From assembly GCA_023101885.1 (NCBI GenBank), contig JALPQD010000102.1, positions 1,178,001 through 1,242,000 of the forward strand: a DNA stretch of 64,000 nucleotides. Direction: 5' to 3'. Origin of the DNA: Typhlomys cinereus (Eukaryota > Chordata > Mammalia > Rodentia > Platacanthomyidae). Shown one piece after another: positions 1 through 10,500 of the stretch. Each line of letters starts with the position of its first letter. Position 1 is the first letter of the stretch. A program made the translations under genes and the position numbers. The notes under the pieces were generated by a model. That model worked only from the letters and a program-made list of their open reading frames with translations, was not told the origin of the DNA and did not search any database.

Positions 1-489
1 CATTTCCTTTTGTTAGGATCCAGTCAAAAAGTCATAGGGTATTAATTATAAATACTTTCTATTTTGATATGTTTATATCTTATGTGAAAGAAATCAATAG
101 AGCGTTTGCTTAAAAGCCACATGGTTACAGCTGGCCCATGAAATGTGGTTGCTAAGTGAACTTGGCTGTTAACCTCTATAGTGGAGAATAGTTTTTGGGT
201 TATACTGTCTGTTGGTTAAACTAGTAGCTCTTGCCTTTTGAACATTTAAAAGCTTAAAGGGAAAAAATGACTTGCCTTATACTTCTGCAGTAATTTTACA
301 CTGAAAATAGTTTCTATACCATACAATTAACAGATTCAAGATTCTAGTTCAGCGTTTTAGTTTTTAAGTATCTGGCTCACCGCCATTAATTTTGTCATTT
401 TGTAGTGCCACACACCCAGCTCAGGGTCTAACACACCTTACTTTCTATCACTCTGACGCCAACCCTGACCCATTTTTTTCTCCTCCAAA

Positions 490-712
490 CTTTGTGTGTG
501 TATCTGAGGAGACTGTGTGTCCCTGTAGAGGCCTGAGGGTGATTTCAGGAATCTTTGATTGCTCTGGGATTTCCCGGACTCTGCCCTTCAGGGTCGGAGT
601 ACAGACTGCCTCTGTTTCAGATTGGCTTTTTTACGTGGGACCTGTGAGTCAAACTCAGGACCTGATGCTTTCAAGGCAGGGTCTTAACCCCTGAGCCATC
701 TCTCAAGTCCCA
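490..712 (-). repeat. B2/DIP-like SINE (older subfamily)
   Basis: The reversed body ending TTAACCCCTGAGCCATCTCT. The tail is truncated. Confidence 0.8.
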
Positions 713-859
713 CACCCATTTTTATAGCATGTTGTACTGTGTTACCTGGATCCTGTTCTGGAACTGGAGTTCAAGTGACTTTTGAGGAGCTGGAGGTACA
801 GGGCCCGGTCACTCTTAGAACATTTTCATCACTGCATGAAGAAACTCGATCCTTTTTTT

Positions 860-1080
860 TTTTTTTTTTTTTTTAAATTGAAGTAGGATCTCATGTAGCT
901 AAGGATTGCATCAAACTTCTTATGTATAACTTAGGTGACCTTGAAGTTCTGATCCTTCTGCCTCCACCTCCCCAATAGTGCCCGCCCACTCTCACTTTTT
1001 AGGAGTGGTGGTTAGGATTGAACCCAGGGCTTCATGCATGCCAGGCAGTCAACCAACTGAGTTACATACACTTCAGACCC
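860..1080 (-). repeat. B1-like plus tRNA-like SINE fragment
   Basis: The T-run is followed by AGGATCTCATGTAGC and GTGACCTTGAA, the B1 complement. Next is an ID/B2-like piece (GGATTGAACCCAGGGCTTC). Confidence 0.6.
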
Positions 1081-1675
1081 CCAAACCCCAATTTTAACTA
1101 TCCCTCTGGTTCTTAGAAGCAACTTTCTGTATGGATTTGACCACTGTGTATATTTTATATAGATAGAACCATAAATTGATATATATGAGACTGCCTTTTT
1201 TATACATAAGATTGTTTTCAGAGTTCACACATGTTGTAAGATGTTTCTTTTTATTGCTAATGTGTAGTTCTATGTGTATATACATTTTTATTTACTCGTC
1301 AGTTGGTATACTTTTAGGTTACTAGCAAATTTTTTGCTATTAATGATGTGAATATTAGTAGACAAGTTTTCGTGTAGATAGATGTAAGTTTCTATTTATC
1401 TGGATTTTATATATATAGGTAGAATTGCTAGGCATTATAATAACTGTATTTTAAGAGGAATGGTCAAGCTATTCTTTGTTCTTATACCTTTTCCCCTTTT
1501 AGAGTGGGTCAAGTTTTGCTACATTTTCATAGAGAAGTATCTCATTTTGTAGTTGCCTTTAAAGAAATCTTTTAGAGGCTACAACTTAAATGTACAGGCA
1601 GGAAGATGAATCTGGTTCCTGGCACAGGAGCTTCTGCTATGGTGCCATATGTGTTCTGGAAAACAAAATAAAAAA

Positions 1676-1760
1676 ACTGTTGTGTAGCTCAGTGGTAAAG
1701 CATTTGGCTAGCATGCACATGGCTTTGAGTTCAGTTTATAGCACTACCAACCAAACAAAA
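1676..1760 (+). repeat. ID-like SINE
   Basis: GTAGCTCAGTGGTAAAGC and a GAGTTCAGT B-box-like stretch, with a short A-rich tail. Confidence 0.6.
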
Positions 1761-2343
1761 ACTTTCACAATCAGAAAAATTATGCATTTGTACAAGAATT
1801 ATTGGAGAAAAATTCCAAGTTCAGAAACTATTTAGTATATTCTAGGCTACTTTGAGCTACGAAATAAGACCTGTTTTCTAAAAGGAAATATGCAGATTAT
1901 AATTTAACAATTTCAAAAGGTTAGTACTCCCCATGGAGAGTATTACAAAAACACGAGGTTGGTTCTGTGCCACAAAAGTGGAACTCTGGGTTGATGGACT
2001 GGTGTTTCAGAGGTAGAAGAATCTATTAAGTGCCTAGTGAAGGAGAGTGCAGCTGAGGGAAGAACCATGAAGTGGGAGCTATTTTCTTTCCTGCTTCATT
2101 AGGCTGTTCATTGTGGATCCCAGGAAAGGTGAGGGTAGGTGTTGCTGATACTCTGACAATAGTCTTCTAATTATTAACTGAGTTGAGTTTATTAGAGCTG
2201 CTTTACTTTTAAATGTTATAGCCCACTTTACAGAAGCACAAAGGGATCACTATTCTAGATACATTTATAGTATGTCAAGATAGAGAAACATGCAGTACAA
2301 CTTTTGTGCTTTTCAATGCTGGCTTTGGTTCCTCTGGTAAGTT

Positions 2344-2421
2344 CATATCCGATGATTAAACCTTTTTACTGCTGTTCACATAATGAACTGCTGTGATTAT
2401 TGAATACTTAATGAGGATATG
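2344..2421 (+). ncRNA. Box C/D snoRNA-like sequence A (possible SNORD12 family)
   Basis: A 78-nt unit closed by a perfect 7-bp inverted repeat (CATATCC / GGATATG). Inside are C-like ATGATTA (2352-2358), D'-like ATGA (2383-2386), C'-like GTGATTA (2393-2399) and D-like ATGA (2411-2414). Each box is one base off consensus (RTGATGA, CTGA). The core ACTGCTGTTCACAT before D' is shared exactly with copy B and, from memory, is antisense to a conserved 28S rRNA stretch. The unit ends 79 nt before a good acceptor (2491-2500), the usual spacing for intronic C/D snoRNAs. The imperfect boxes may mean decay. Confidence 0.6.
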
Positions 2422-2751
2422 TAATCTTTATTAAAGATAGTATTACTTCAAAATCATTGGCCATTGTATAAAATGATTGAAAAGAATATCTCTTTTTCAG
2501 GTATTACCTTCTTAAGATGTCGAGAAAAGATACAAATTGAAAGGTAATTATGAAATAATATAGGAAAGATGGTGCACTTTGGGCCTACTAAGTATTTGGG
2601 GACTTACATTAATTCCTTCACCTTGTAGAATGTTAATTGGCACTTTATAAGAATATATACACCAGGATGTGGGGAGAGTATGTAAACCAAGATGTGGGAA
2701 GATCCTTATGTTGGAGGTTGAATTACCAGCTAACTTAAAAAAAAAGTTTTG

Positions 2752-3028
2752 GGGCTAGAGAGATGGCTCAGGGGTTAAGACTGTACAAGCATAAAGCCCT
2801 GAGTTCAGACCCCAGATCCCACAAGGTCCCACCTAAAAATACCAGGTAGAAATGACCGTGACCTGCACTTCTGGCCCTGGGGGAGAGCCTGGGAAAAAGC
2901 AAAATGGAGGTAGAAGCAATCCAGGATGATTCCTGAAGTGACCATCGGTCCTCCACAGGGGTACACAGTGCCCTCTGATACACATATACACATAAAAACA
3001 CACTAAATAAATAAAGTTTAAAAAAAAT
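2752..3028 (+). repeat. B2/DIP-like SINE (older subfamily)
   Basis: The head GGGGCTAGAGAGATGGCTCA, a complete body and a CACTAAATAAATAAAGTTT tail. It lies between the two snoRNA-like units. Confidence 0.85.
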
Positions 3029-3770
3029 TTTTTTAAGTTTCAGTTTATTGTATCAAAGGATATAGTAATTCATTTCAGTAAATTAAAACAGTATCTATAT
3101 GTCTTTAAACATAAATTACTAAAATGGTACTGTGTTCTTTTTGGAGAGATTTTAGAGTATAAGAAAGTAATTTTGCATTCAGTGTCTGCCTCTTGGAACC
3201 TTTCTTCCTTACAAACAAAAATTTGTTTTTATGCAAAACAAATAAGTTTGGAGTACAAGTGCAGATACTGAATACTACTGAAGTGCTTTGACAGTTCCTC
3301 TAAAGCTTACTTCATGTCTGGCACAGTGACCATGTTTTTTCCTGCTGCTGCTTCTCCCTCTGGGTTTCAGCTCCCCTTCATGAGCAAGATAGTGTCAGGA
3401 TGTCCATATTTGAGAGAATGTCAGCTACTGTCTGGTAGTGGTCATCTTTTAAGTCTTCTTTTCATCATTGTTTCTACTTTCTCTCAAAACAAAAAAGGCT
3501 CATTTTCCTTGTAGGTGTGTCCACCTTGACATTGGGACACCACATTGTCACCTACAAAATTCATGCTTAAAAGCTGTGCATTCAAATTATCAAAAAAGAT
3601 TACAAAAATTAATCTTAACTGTTTTAAGTTTGTTTTTCTGTGGGCCTCATTCATAGGTATCTGCACATGTGGCCCATCTGTGGTTTGGGCATTATCTACC
3701 AGGAAAGACTTAGTTCTGATGGTTATCTGATAGCAGCAGCATTATAGATAAAGCAAAAGTAAGCAGTTTT

Positions 3771-3950
3771 TTTTTAAATTTATTTATTATTTATTCAATT
3801 GTGCTTGTATGTATGTGTGTGTGTATTATTTATTCAATTGTGCTTGTATGCATGTGTGTGTGTGCGTCTATATGTGGGGTCTAGGATTCGAACTCAGGAC
3901 CTTCTGCCTGCAAGGCAGAGGCTTAACCCCTGAGCCATCTCTCCAACCTC
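3771..3950 (-). repeat. Internally deleted young SINE
   Basis: A 17-bp target duplication (CAAAAGTAAGCAGTTTT at 3754-3770 and 3951-3967). The middle of the SINE is missing. The tail motif TTATTTATTCAATTGTGCTT is present twice in tandem. Confidence 0.8.
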
Positions 3951-4204
3951 CAAAAGTAAGCAGTTTTATAACATACTAAGCTTCCCATTTCAGGCTCGGA
4001 GCTGAGAAGACACTTACAGGATAACATGAAATAGTATATGCAAAGTAGATAGGATATTATACTTAAAATGATCTTGTTTTTCCCCTTATAAAATGCTGGG
4101 TCTTTCTATATTAGGAAGTTGAGACTTATTTATAAAACTATGTACTTATATTTTAGATTCAAGCAACAAAAAACAGAAATTGTGAGTAGAGCTTCCAACT
4201 ATAG

Positions 4205-4279
4205 ATGTCCAATGATTAGAATTTTCCACTGCTGTTCACATCATGATTTGTTGTGATTAACAAATGTGGATGAGGACAT
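4205..4279 (+). ncRNA. Box C/D snoRNA-like sequence B (paralogue of A)
   Basis: A 75-nt unit closed by ATGTCC / GGACAT. The stem of copy A reads ATATCC / GGATAT at the same positions, so one base pair changed on both sides (A-T to G-C), which supports a real RNA stem. C-like ATGATTA (4212-4218), D'-like ATGA (4243-4246), C'-like GTGATTA (4253-4259) and D-like ATGA (4270-4273) are in the same order as in A. The guide-like core 4228-4241 is identical. It ends 81 nt before an acceptor at 4351-4360. Confidence 0.6.
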
Positions 4280-4509
4280 TGGAGAAAAAAAATCATGAGA
4301 CTTAGAGAAATCATGAAGTGATTTCTATGTTGATTTCTTCTCTGATGTTTTTCCATGTAGGAATAAAAGCAGAGGGTGAATTTCATAAGAGAGCATCATC
4401 CTTTGTCAATCTTATTTGATCAAGAATTTGGAGATTTATAAGGTAAGGCCTTTATAAATTTACAAAGTTATGTTTTTTATTTAGAGTCAGGATCTGGTAG
4501 TAAAGGAGA

Positions 4510-4955
4510 TGAACCAAAATAATCTGAAACCAAACAGATAATCCATTTTACCTCAGGCCCCAAATACTCCCATCCTAGTGCACTCAGGTTACTTAAAAAC
4601 TCACAGGCCTGGGCACGAACCAGTCAGAAGCCAACAACTAATTGTTGGTAAGAAAATGTTATAGGTAATGTAGTTAATTGCTTAAACTGCTTATGGTGAG
4701 GATTGACCAATCCCTCTGTGCCAAGACTACTCTTGCTAAATGTCAGCCTATCATGTAACTGCTAAGTTGGAAACCCCCTACCCTCATTAAAACCTCAGTA
4801 AAAAACCCTGCCAACAAAGGCCCAGGGCACTCTGCACCAGCCTGCTGCGTCGGCGAGGCCGAGGGTCTGAGCTCGATCTTGAGTAAAGGCTCTTTGCTTT
4901 TGCATGAGCTTTCAGACTCCTGGTGGTCTTTGAGGAGACAGATCTGGGCATAACA
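4510..4955 (+). mobile_element. Gammaretrovirus-like 5' LTR
   Basis: An LTR by position: it ends in ...GGCATAACA two bases before a primer-binding site and is followed by leader and gag. An AT-rich, TATA-like segment (about 4785-4805) and a GC-rich R region (about 4845-4880) are visible. The TG start at 4510 is a guess; 4524 is an alternative. No matching 3' LTR was found at high identity. The LTR end at 17882 is related but diverged. Confidence 0.55.
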
Positions 4956-4957
4956 TC

Positions 4958-4975
4958 TGGGGGTTCATCCAGAAT
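4958..4975 (+). other. Retroviral primer-binding site (tRNA-Pro type)
   Basis: The 18 nt beginning TGGGGGTTCATCC resemble the tRNA-Pro binding site used by murine-leukaemia-type viruses. The differences look like CpG decay and other transitions. It lies 2 nt after the LTR end, as expected. Confidence 0.75.
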
Positions 4976-5189
4976 TTCCCAGACCCACCCAGGGCCCCCC
5001 CCAAACTGTGGAACCTACAACTGGCCAGTAAAGTCTTTTGTCTCTTGTTTCTTACAGTATCTGCATTGGAGTCTGTCTCTGTTGGGCTGGCCCACCTCGG
5101 TAATAGCCTGTAGGTGGTGTAGGAAGACACACTGGAAGACCCCCCCAGACGTGGCCCTTGGGAGACGTCCCAGACCCACCTGATAGTGA

Positions 5190-5357
5190 TTGGATCCCTC
5201 TGGTAAATTTGGAGAGGTTAGGCCTGTCGCTCCTGCAGCACAGCCAGAAGCCGTCATCTCACTTTCATTTTCCCTCCGGACACCAGGAGTATTTGTCCTG
5301 ATTATCTGTGTCCTAATTGTCTTCATTGTTCTTTGCTTGACTTACATGACTAGTATC
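5190..5357 (+). pseudogene. In-frame leader upstream of gag (glyco-Gag-like)
   Basis: The frame used by the matrix segment is open for 56 codons upstream of the gag start codon. It encodes a strongly hydrophobic stretch of about 17 residues (roughly codons 35-52) just before it. Gammaretroviruses of the murine type make a longer, membrane-anchored Gag from an upstream in-frame start with this layout. It is a relic here, because gag itself is broken downstream. Confidence 0.45.
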
Positions 5358-6780
5358 ATGGGACAGACTCAGGTTACTCCTCTCAGTCTCATCCTCAACC
5401 ATTTTAAAGACTTTAGGGACAGAGCCAGAGGACTTGGACTAGAAGTGAAGAAAGGAAAAGTTTTTGTCTTTTGCAGGAATGAATGGCCAACCTTTGACAC
5501 TGGCTGGCCAGAGGAGGGGACCTTCAGTCTCCTCACGATTTACAGGACCAAGAGATCATTTATGAAAGACCCAATCACCTGAATCAGATATCATACATTA
5601 TGACCTGGCAAGCCTTAGTAGAGAACCCTCCCAAATGGGTCAAGTCTTTCTTGCCATTGCAAAAAAGCAGCGAAACGGTTCTTGCCCTTCATGAGAGAGA
5701 ACAAAATAAGGAATTGCCTTAGCCTTCAGCCCCTCTTTTCCCTGTTTTACAGGGGGTCACAGAAGATCTCTTACTATCTCCCACTCCAATGCCAGAGCAA
5801 GCAAGCACATCAGGGATACCTGAGAGGGCAGAAGGGAGCTCCCCCCATACCAGGGGGAGTACCATTAGAGAAGAACCTCAAGCTCCTATTGCTGACTGCA
5901 CCATTCTGCCTCTGCGGGCCATTAGGCCCCCAGATAAGGATGGGAACCAGCTGTTGCAATACTGGCCTTCCTCCACCACTGACTTATACACTTGGAAATT
6001 GATGAATCCCAAATTCTCAGAGAAACCAGGGGACCTCATACAATTCCTTGATTCCGTTGTCTTTACCCACCAGCTCACCTGGGATGATTGTCAACAACTT
6101 TTACAGATTTTTTTTACCACAGAAGAAAGGGAACGAATCATATCAAAGGCCCATAAGTTGGTACCAGGAGTCGATGGGAATCCCACCACCGACCAGACCC
6201 TGATTGACAGCTCCTTTCCACTGAAAAGACCAGATTGGGATTTCTACACGACTGAAGGTAAGGAGAGACTCCAGGTCTACCGCCAGACTCTAATGGCGGG
6301 TCTTCGTGCAGCTGTTCCCTGGCACACCAATTCGGCCAAGGTTAGCTGTATACAACAGGGAAAGACCGAATCACCGGGGGCCTTTCTGGCCAGGATCATG
6401 GAGGCCATATATCTGGAGGCTCCCGAAAGGAAGTCCGCTATAATTACGGCTTTTATCAATCAGGCAGCTCCTGATATCAGGCAAGAACTTCAGAAAATAC
6501 ATAATCCAGCACTGAAGTCCCTTTCAGAATTGATAGTGGTTGCTGAAAGAGTCTATAATAAGAGACTAGAAAATAAGCTGATGAGAGCAAACAAGATGCA
6601 CACCCACACTACGGCCGAAATTCTTCGGGCCCTGACTGCGGATTCTCCAGAAGAAAAAATTCGTCTGCTGAGACACCTGGCAGAAGACAAAAGTAAGAGA
6701 ACCTCGAGCGACGCCCAAGGTTACAACGGAACCAGTGTGCTTACTGTAAAGAAATGGGACACTGGGTTAAGGACTGCCCC
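5358..6780 (+). pseudogene. Gammaretrovirus-like gag, frameshifted (MA, p12, CA, NC)
   Basis: The ATG at 5358 opens a matrix segment with the myristoylation-type MGQ start. This frame stops at 5580-5582, and matrix coding resumes in another frame (about 5583-5680). A long frame (5789-7084) carries proline-rich p12-like sequence, then a capsid with the major homology region at about 6355-6425. The nucleocapsid zinc knuckle is intact as C-X2-C-X4-H-X4-C at 6736-6777, but in a frame shifted from capsid. Order and spacing are those of an infectious gammaretrovirus gag; at least two frameshifts disable it. Confidence 0.9.
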
Positions 6781-7054
6781 AGAAAGCTTCCTAACAAAGG
6801 ACAACACCCAGAACGGGCACACGTGCTGGAGTTGGGAGAATTCAGTGACTAGAGGGGACAGGGTTCGGATCCCTTCCCCAAATGTGGCGATGCTCCCAAT
6901 ACTCCTTTTTTGTCTTACTCTGCTTGCAGAGTGCCAGGAGACTTGGGTTACTCCTGCACACCCCACAATAGCTTGGATAAAAGAAGGCCCCCCAAAAAGC
7001 AGTTCTAAACAAAAAGCTAAGTATCTGTTATTTTACCTTTCAAGAGAATATGGT
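6781..7054 (+). pseudogene. Degenerate gag/pro junction of the same ERV
   Basis: Sequence after the zinc knuckle continues the gammaretroviral arrangement for a short way, with an in-frame stop near 6848 where gag and pol normally meet. It then loses recognisable similarity before a SINE at 7055. RT is not recognised next to it. Confidence 0.4.
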
Positions 7055-7340
7055 TTTAGACTGATGAAGTCACTCATGGATTGAGTATTTGCCTTGCAAT
7101 CAAAAGGATCTTAGTTCAGGTCCCAGGTCTCACAAAAAAAAATTCAGGACAGAAATAGCAGTAGCCTGCACTTTTGACTTTGGAAGGCAGGGCCTGGAAA
7201 ATCTAGAGGGAAAAAGCTATAAGGAGGTAGAGCAATATCTCTGGTTATTCCTGGAGTCATGCCTGGACTTCCCCAGGCACACTCTTCTATACTCAATTGC
7301 ACATATATGCCTACCCACACAAAAAATAAATTGAATACCT
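7055..7340 (+). repeat. B2-superfamily SINE, old copy
   Basis: A degenerate tRNA-derived head (GATGAAGTCACTCATGGATT) is followed by the usual body and a TAAATTGAAT tail. It interrupts retroviral sequence. Confidence 0.55.
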
Positions 7341-9078
7341 GGATACTTTAAAAAATATTTCAAAGATAAATTTCTAAATTAAAAATGTAGTACACAGAAC
7401 ACGTGGAGAAGGAACGGGGAATAGTCATCACTACTTAAAAACAATAGCATATGCCTATAGCTGCTGGAATTTTTGGAAGCCATGTTCCAGAGTTTAAATT
7501 TACTTACTCTGAATGATTTGTAGTGTGTCAGTATAATGGAAGAAGAATAATCTGACACCTGGGATCCAAGTCACCAATTTTATTATTGCTTTGGCTTTTC
7601 AGATTTGAGAAAAACATTCCATATATAAAGGAAAGAGTCTAAAGTTAATTGCCCATTTGTTCAATTTATGTAAGCCTAAATGTTGGCTTAGTTTTAATAC
7701 ACAGATTTATAAAATAGGGCCCAGGAGGCCTGCTCAGTGTGTAGGGTCCCTCCCTGCTCAAATACCGGATGATACAAGTTAGATCCTGAGAAGCCCACAT
7801 GGTAGGAGAAAAAGCTAACTTTCAAAAGTTATCCTCTGACCTCCACACATGGCATGAATGTGCTTTCCTCTCTGATAACCACCTAGTTGAGTAAATTAAT
7901 TTAAGCCATACATTTTCAGTTTAGAAATGTAGCTTGTAAGAAAAACCCAGTCCCATTCTGGTACTGCTTGTTCAGCCACAAACACAGACCCAACCTGTTA
8001 CGAAGATAAGCTTTTCTCATGAGTTAACCCTTTAAGCCATGTTACTGACCCTAGTTTATGTTACCATGGAAATGTACTTCTGCCAAAATGTAATTTTTAA
8101 AATTTGCAATGCTTCTGTTAAAAAACAAACATGTAAAAGCTCCATTAAGAGCCTCAGGAATTTTAGGGTGAGAGCCTGACCAGAATAAAGGCTTGCTTTT
8201 GGACTCTTGGGATATGGTTTTTGAATGTTTTCTCTTGGGGTGGTTGTAATACAACACGCTCTCAAATAAGGTGAATAAAATTTTTTTCAAAAATATTTAT
8301 AAAATTAAGCGGGACATAAAATACATGCCTGTAATCTCAGCACTAGAAGAGAGGCTGGAGCAGTAGGATTCAAGTTCAAGGCTATGCTATATGGCACATT
8401 TCAAATTGTGTTTTTGCTGCTCATAAGACCCTATCTCTAAAAACCAAAATGAAATAAGGTATGTCTGAAAATTCTTTTAAAAATATTGTGTTGGTGTATA
8501 TCAGAAGGTACCACTGTGTGCCTGTGAAGACCTAAGGGCAACTTTCAGGATTCATCCTGTACTGCTTCTATTTATTTTTTGCTTTGCTCTGGTATTTCTC
8601 AGGCTCCACCTTCCAGGACAAGTGCAGGCTTGCTTCCTTTTCTACCTTGCATCTTTCCACCTGGCATATGATCTGTAATATGAACTCAAAACTTTCTGTT
8701 TGAGAGGCAGAGTCCTAACCCCTAAGCCATCTCTCCAGCCCAACTCAAGTCTTAGAATGGATGCTATTTTACTGAATGGAAACACGGAACACCTTGGGTA
8801 TCATACCATCTCATGCTTTGTGATAGAATTTTGTCAAAAATTGTGTCTTGAGACTTAAAGAGTATTGCAATGAGAGAAGTCACAATTCTCAAAAGAACCA
8901 AACTATTTGTTCATCACTAATAGAAGTATTCTACTTTTATGGGGTTGGGGGGAAGGGGAGGAGGGGCAGTGCAAGTCTTGAGGTGGGCTGTCTTGGAATA
9001 TGACTGGTGCAGCCATTTAAAATTAACTACAACTTCTTACCACAGCTGATGCATTGTAAGCCCAGGCCCAGTCTGGGT
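7341..9078. other. Non-coding DNA with SINE fragments
   Basis: Contains a B2-like copy (about 7710-7905, +), a B1-like copy (about 8305-8455, +) and an older SINE (about 8500-8742, -). A G-rich tract lies at 8941-8965. Nothing coding is seen. Confidence 0.5.
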
Positions 9079-9090
9079 CAGACAGGCTTT

Positions 9091-9801
9091 TTTTCTATTT
9101 TTTTAATATACATTTTTTATTATTATTTCAGCTCATACAAACTTAATAGGTACACCAGTTCCCTCCCTCCCTCCTCCCCCCAAACCCCCTACTCCCCCTC
9201 CCCTCACCCCTCCCTCCCCCGTGCCTCTCGCCCCAATTCCCAGAGTCCTTTCTTGTGCATGCCTGACTCTCCTCTGGGCCCTCCTCTCCGATGACGTACA
9301 AGGACCCAGTGGCATTTCCCTGAACCGTTTCCTGTGTTCCCCTTAAGCATAGGAACACTACTGTGGCTGCCAATCCTTTGCCTCCAAGGATCTTGGTGCC
9401 TTTAGCAGATGCTAGACTTTGTGAGGTCAATATTGTGTTGGACATTGTGCCAGGTATGTAATATCCAATTATGATTGCTTCGGCCCTAACTTGTGTGGAG
9501 TATCTTGCAAATCATTGCTCCTCCCATCCTTTTGCTCTTAGACTCTTACCGCCCCCTCTTCCGCAAATGTCCCTGAGCTTCAGGATGGGGAGAGATTAGT
9601 CTGGCCTAGTTCTAGGTTGTTGATATAGAGTCTCTGAAGTTCTGGATAGTGGTTTGTTGATTTTCTTTTGCAGTTTTGTTGCTCCTGCAATGCCCTTTAC
9701 TCCGTCCTGCTGGGCACTGTATGTCACCCCCTAGGTCGCTGGATGAGGCCCGGCTGGACCGCACAGCGTGTCCCGGTCGGCGGAGACGGGGTGGGGAAGG
9801 C
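9091..9801 (-). mobile_element. 5'-truncated L1 insertion with TSD
   Basis: Flanked by the perfect 12-bp direct repeat CAGACAGGCTTT (9079-9090 and 9802-9813). On the minus strand it ends in an A-rich tail preceded by the G-rich polypurine tract typical of rodent L1 3' UTRs (complement of 9155-9220). The same 3' UTR segment recurs at 23887, 44195 and 57532. The GC-rich right end (9720-9800) is unlike the rest and could be a 5' inversion or a different sequence. Confidence 0.75.
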
Positions 9802-9854
9802 CAGACAGGCTTTAAGTTGAGGGAACCAAACACAGAAAGCAGCTTCCTATTAAA

Positions 9855-10140
9855 AACAGCTGTGGCAGGAGAGATGGACGGTTCATGGGTTAAGACTGTC
9901 TCAAAAGCAAAAGAACCAGAGTTCAGATCCTCTTCCCCTTCTTCCATCTTCCACACTCAGCCTGGCAGCTACAATCCTGTCTCTGCTTTTCTGCTCTCTG
10001 CCACCTCTGGCCATAACCACTATGAAGCTGCTGATCCTCATGGGATCCTCAGCATTCATGTTCCATTCTCTTATTCTGACCTCTCCCAGATGGAAAAGCA
10101 TCTGGGGGTTATGCTAATGATCCTGCCCACTGTATAAAAT
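9855..10140 (+). repeat. Older B2-superfamily SINE
   Basis: The head GCAGGAGAGATGGACGGTTC and a body ending in TATAAAATAATTTAAAT. It is more diverged than the neighbouring copy that begins at 10183. Confidence 0.5.
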
Positions 10141-10182
10141 AATTTAAATATTTTCATGTTTTTATTAAAATGGGGACTTGCC

Positions 10183-10500
10183 GGGGGCTGGAGAGGTGGC
10201 TCAGGGGTTAAGCCTCCGCCTTGCAGGCGGAAGGTCCTGAATTCGGATCCCAGATCCCACGTATAGACGCCAGGTGGAAGCGCCAGGTGGAAGCAGGGGC
10301 GGCCTGCGCTTCTGGTCCTGATAGGGCGGAGCCTGTGAATCCCGGGGCAGAAGGAGGTGGAGGCGTCTATGGTGGTTCGCGAATTCGTCCGTGGTTCTAC
10401 ACACACACAGACATACACACGCGCGCACACAGACTCATGCGCACACACATACACACGCATATGCACACAGTTGAATAAATAATAATAATAAAAAAAATTT
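10183..10500 (+). repeat. Young B2/DIP-like SINE, full length
   Basis: Flanked by a perfect 16-bp target-site duplication (AAAATGGGGACTTGCC at 10167-10182 and 10501-10516). It starts GGGGGCTGGAGAGGTGGCTC, keeps many CpGs and ends in a CA-rich tract and AATAATAATAAAAAAA. It is one of the best-preserved copies and useful as a subfamily reference. It contains a 15-bp internal duplication (GCCAGGTGGAAGC repeated near 10268). Confidence 0.9.

Larger units (their letters stand above)
1..2220. other. Intergenic or intronic DNA without recognised gene
   Basis: AT-rich DNA with a SINE (490-712), a B1-like/B2-like composite (860-1080) and an ID-like copy (1676-1760). The remainder shows no exon that I recognise. 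Confidence 0.5.
2221..4442 (+). ncRNA. Candidate snoRNA host transcript exons (non-coding)
   Basis: Four splice-site-bounded blocks surround the two snoRNA-like units. They are 2221-2336 (donor CTG|GTAAGT), 2501-2543 (acceptor TCTCTTTTTCAG, donor AAAG|GTAATT), 4156-4181 (acceptor TTATATTTTAG, donor ATT|GTGAGT) and 4361-4442 (acceptor TTTTTCCATGTAG, donor AAG|GTAAGG). Introns 2337-2500 and 4182-4360 would each hold one snoRNA. No open frame joins the exons, as expected for a host such as ZFAS1 or GAS5. Exon boundaries are inferred from sequence only, and the first and last exons were not found. A retroviral LTR begins about 70 bp after the last block. Confidence 0.4.

Noticed and set aside
9007..9445. 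Overlapping frames rich in Pro/Ser or Gly/Arg
   Set aside because: These are translations of the L1 3' UTR polypurine tract on both strands.
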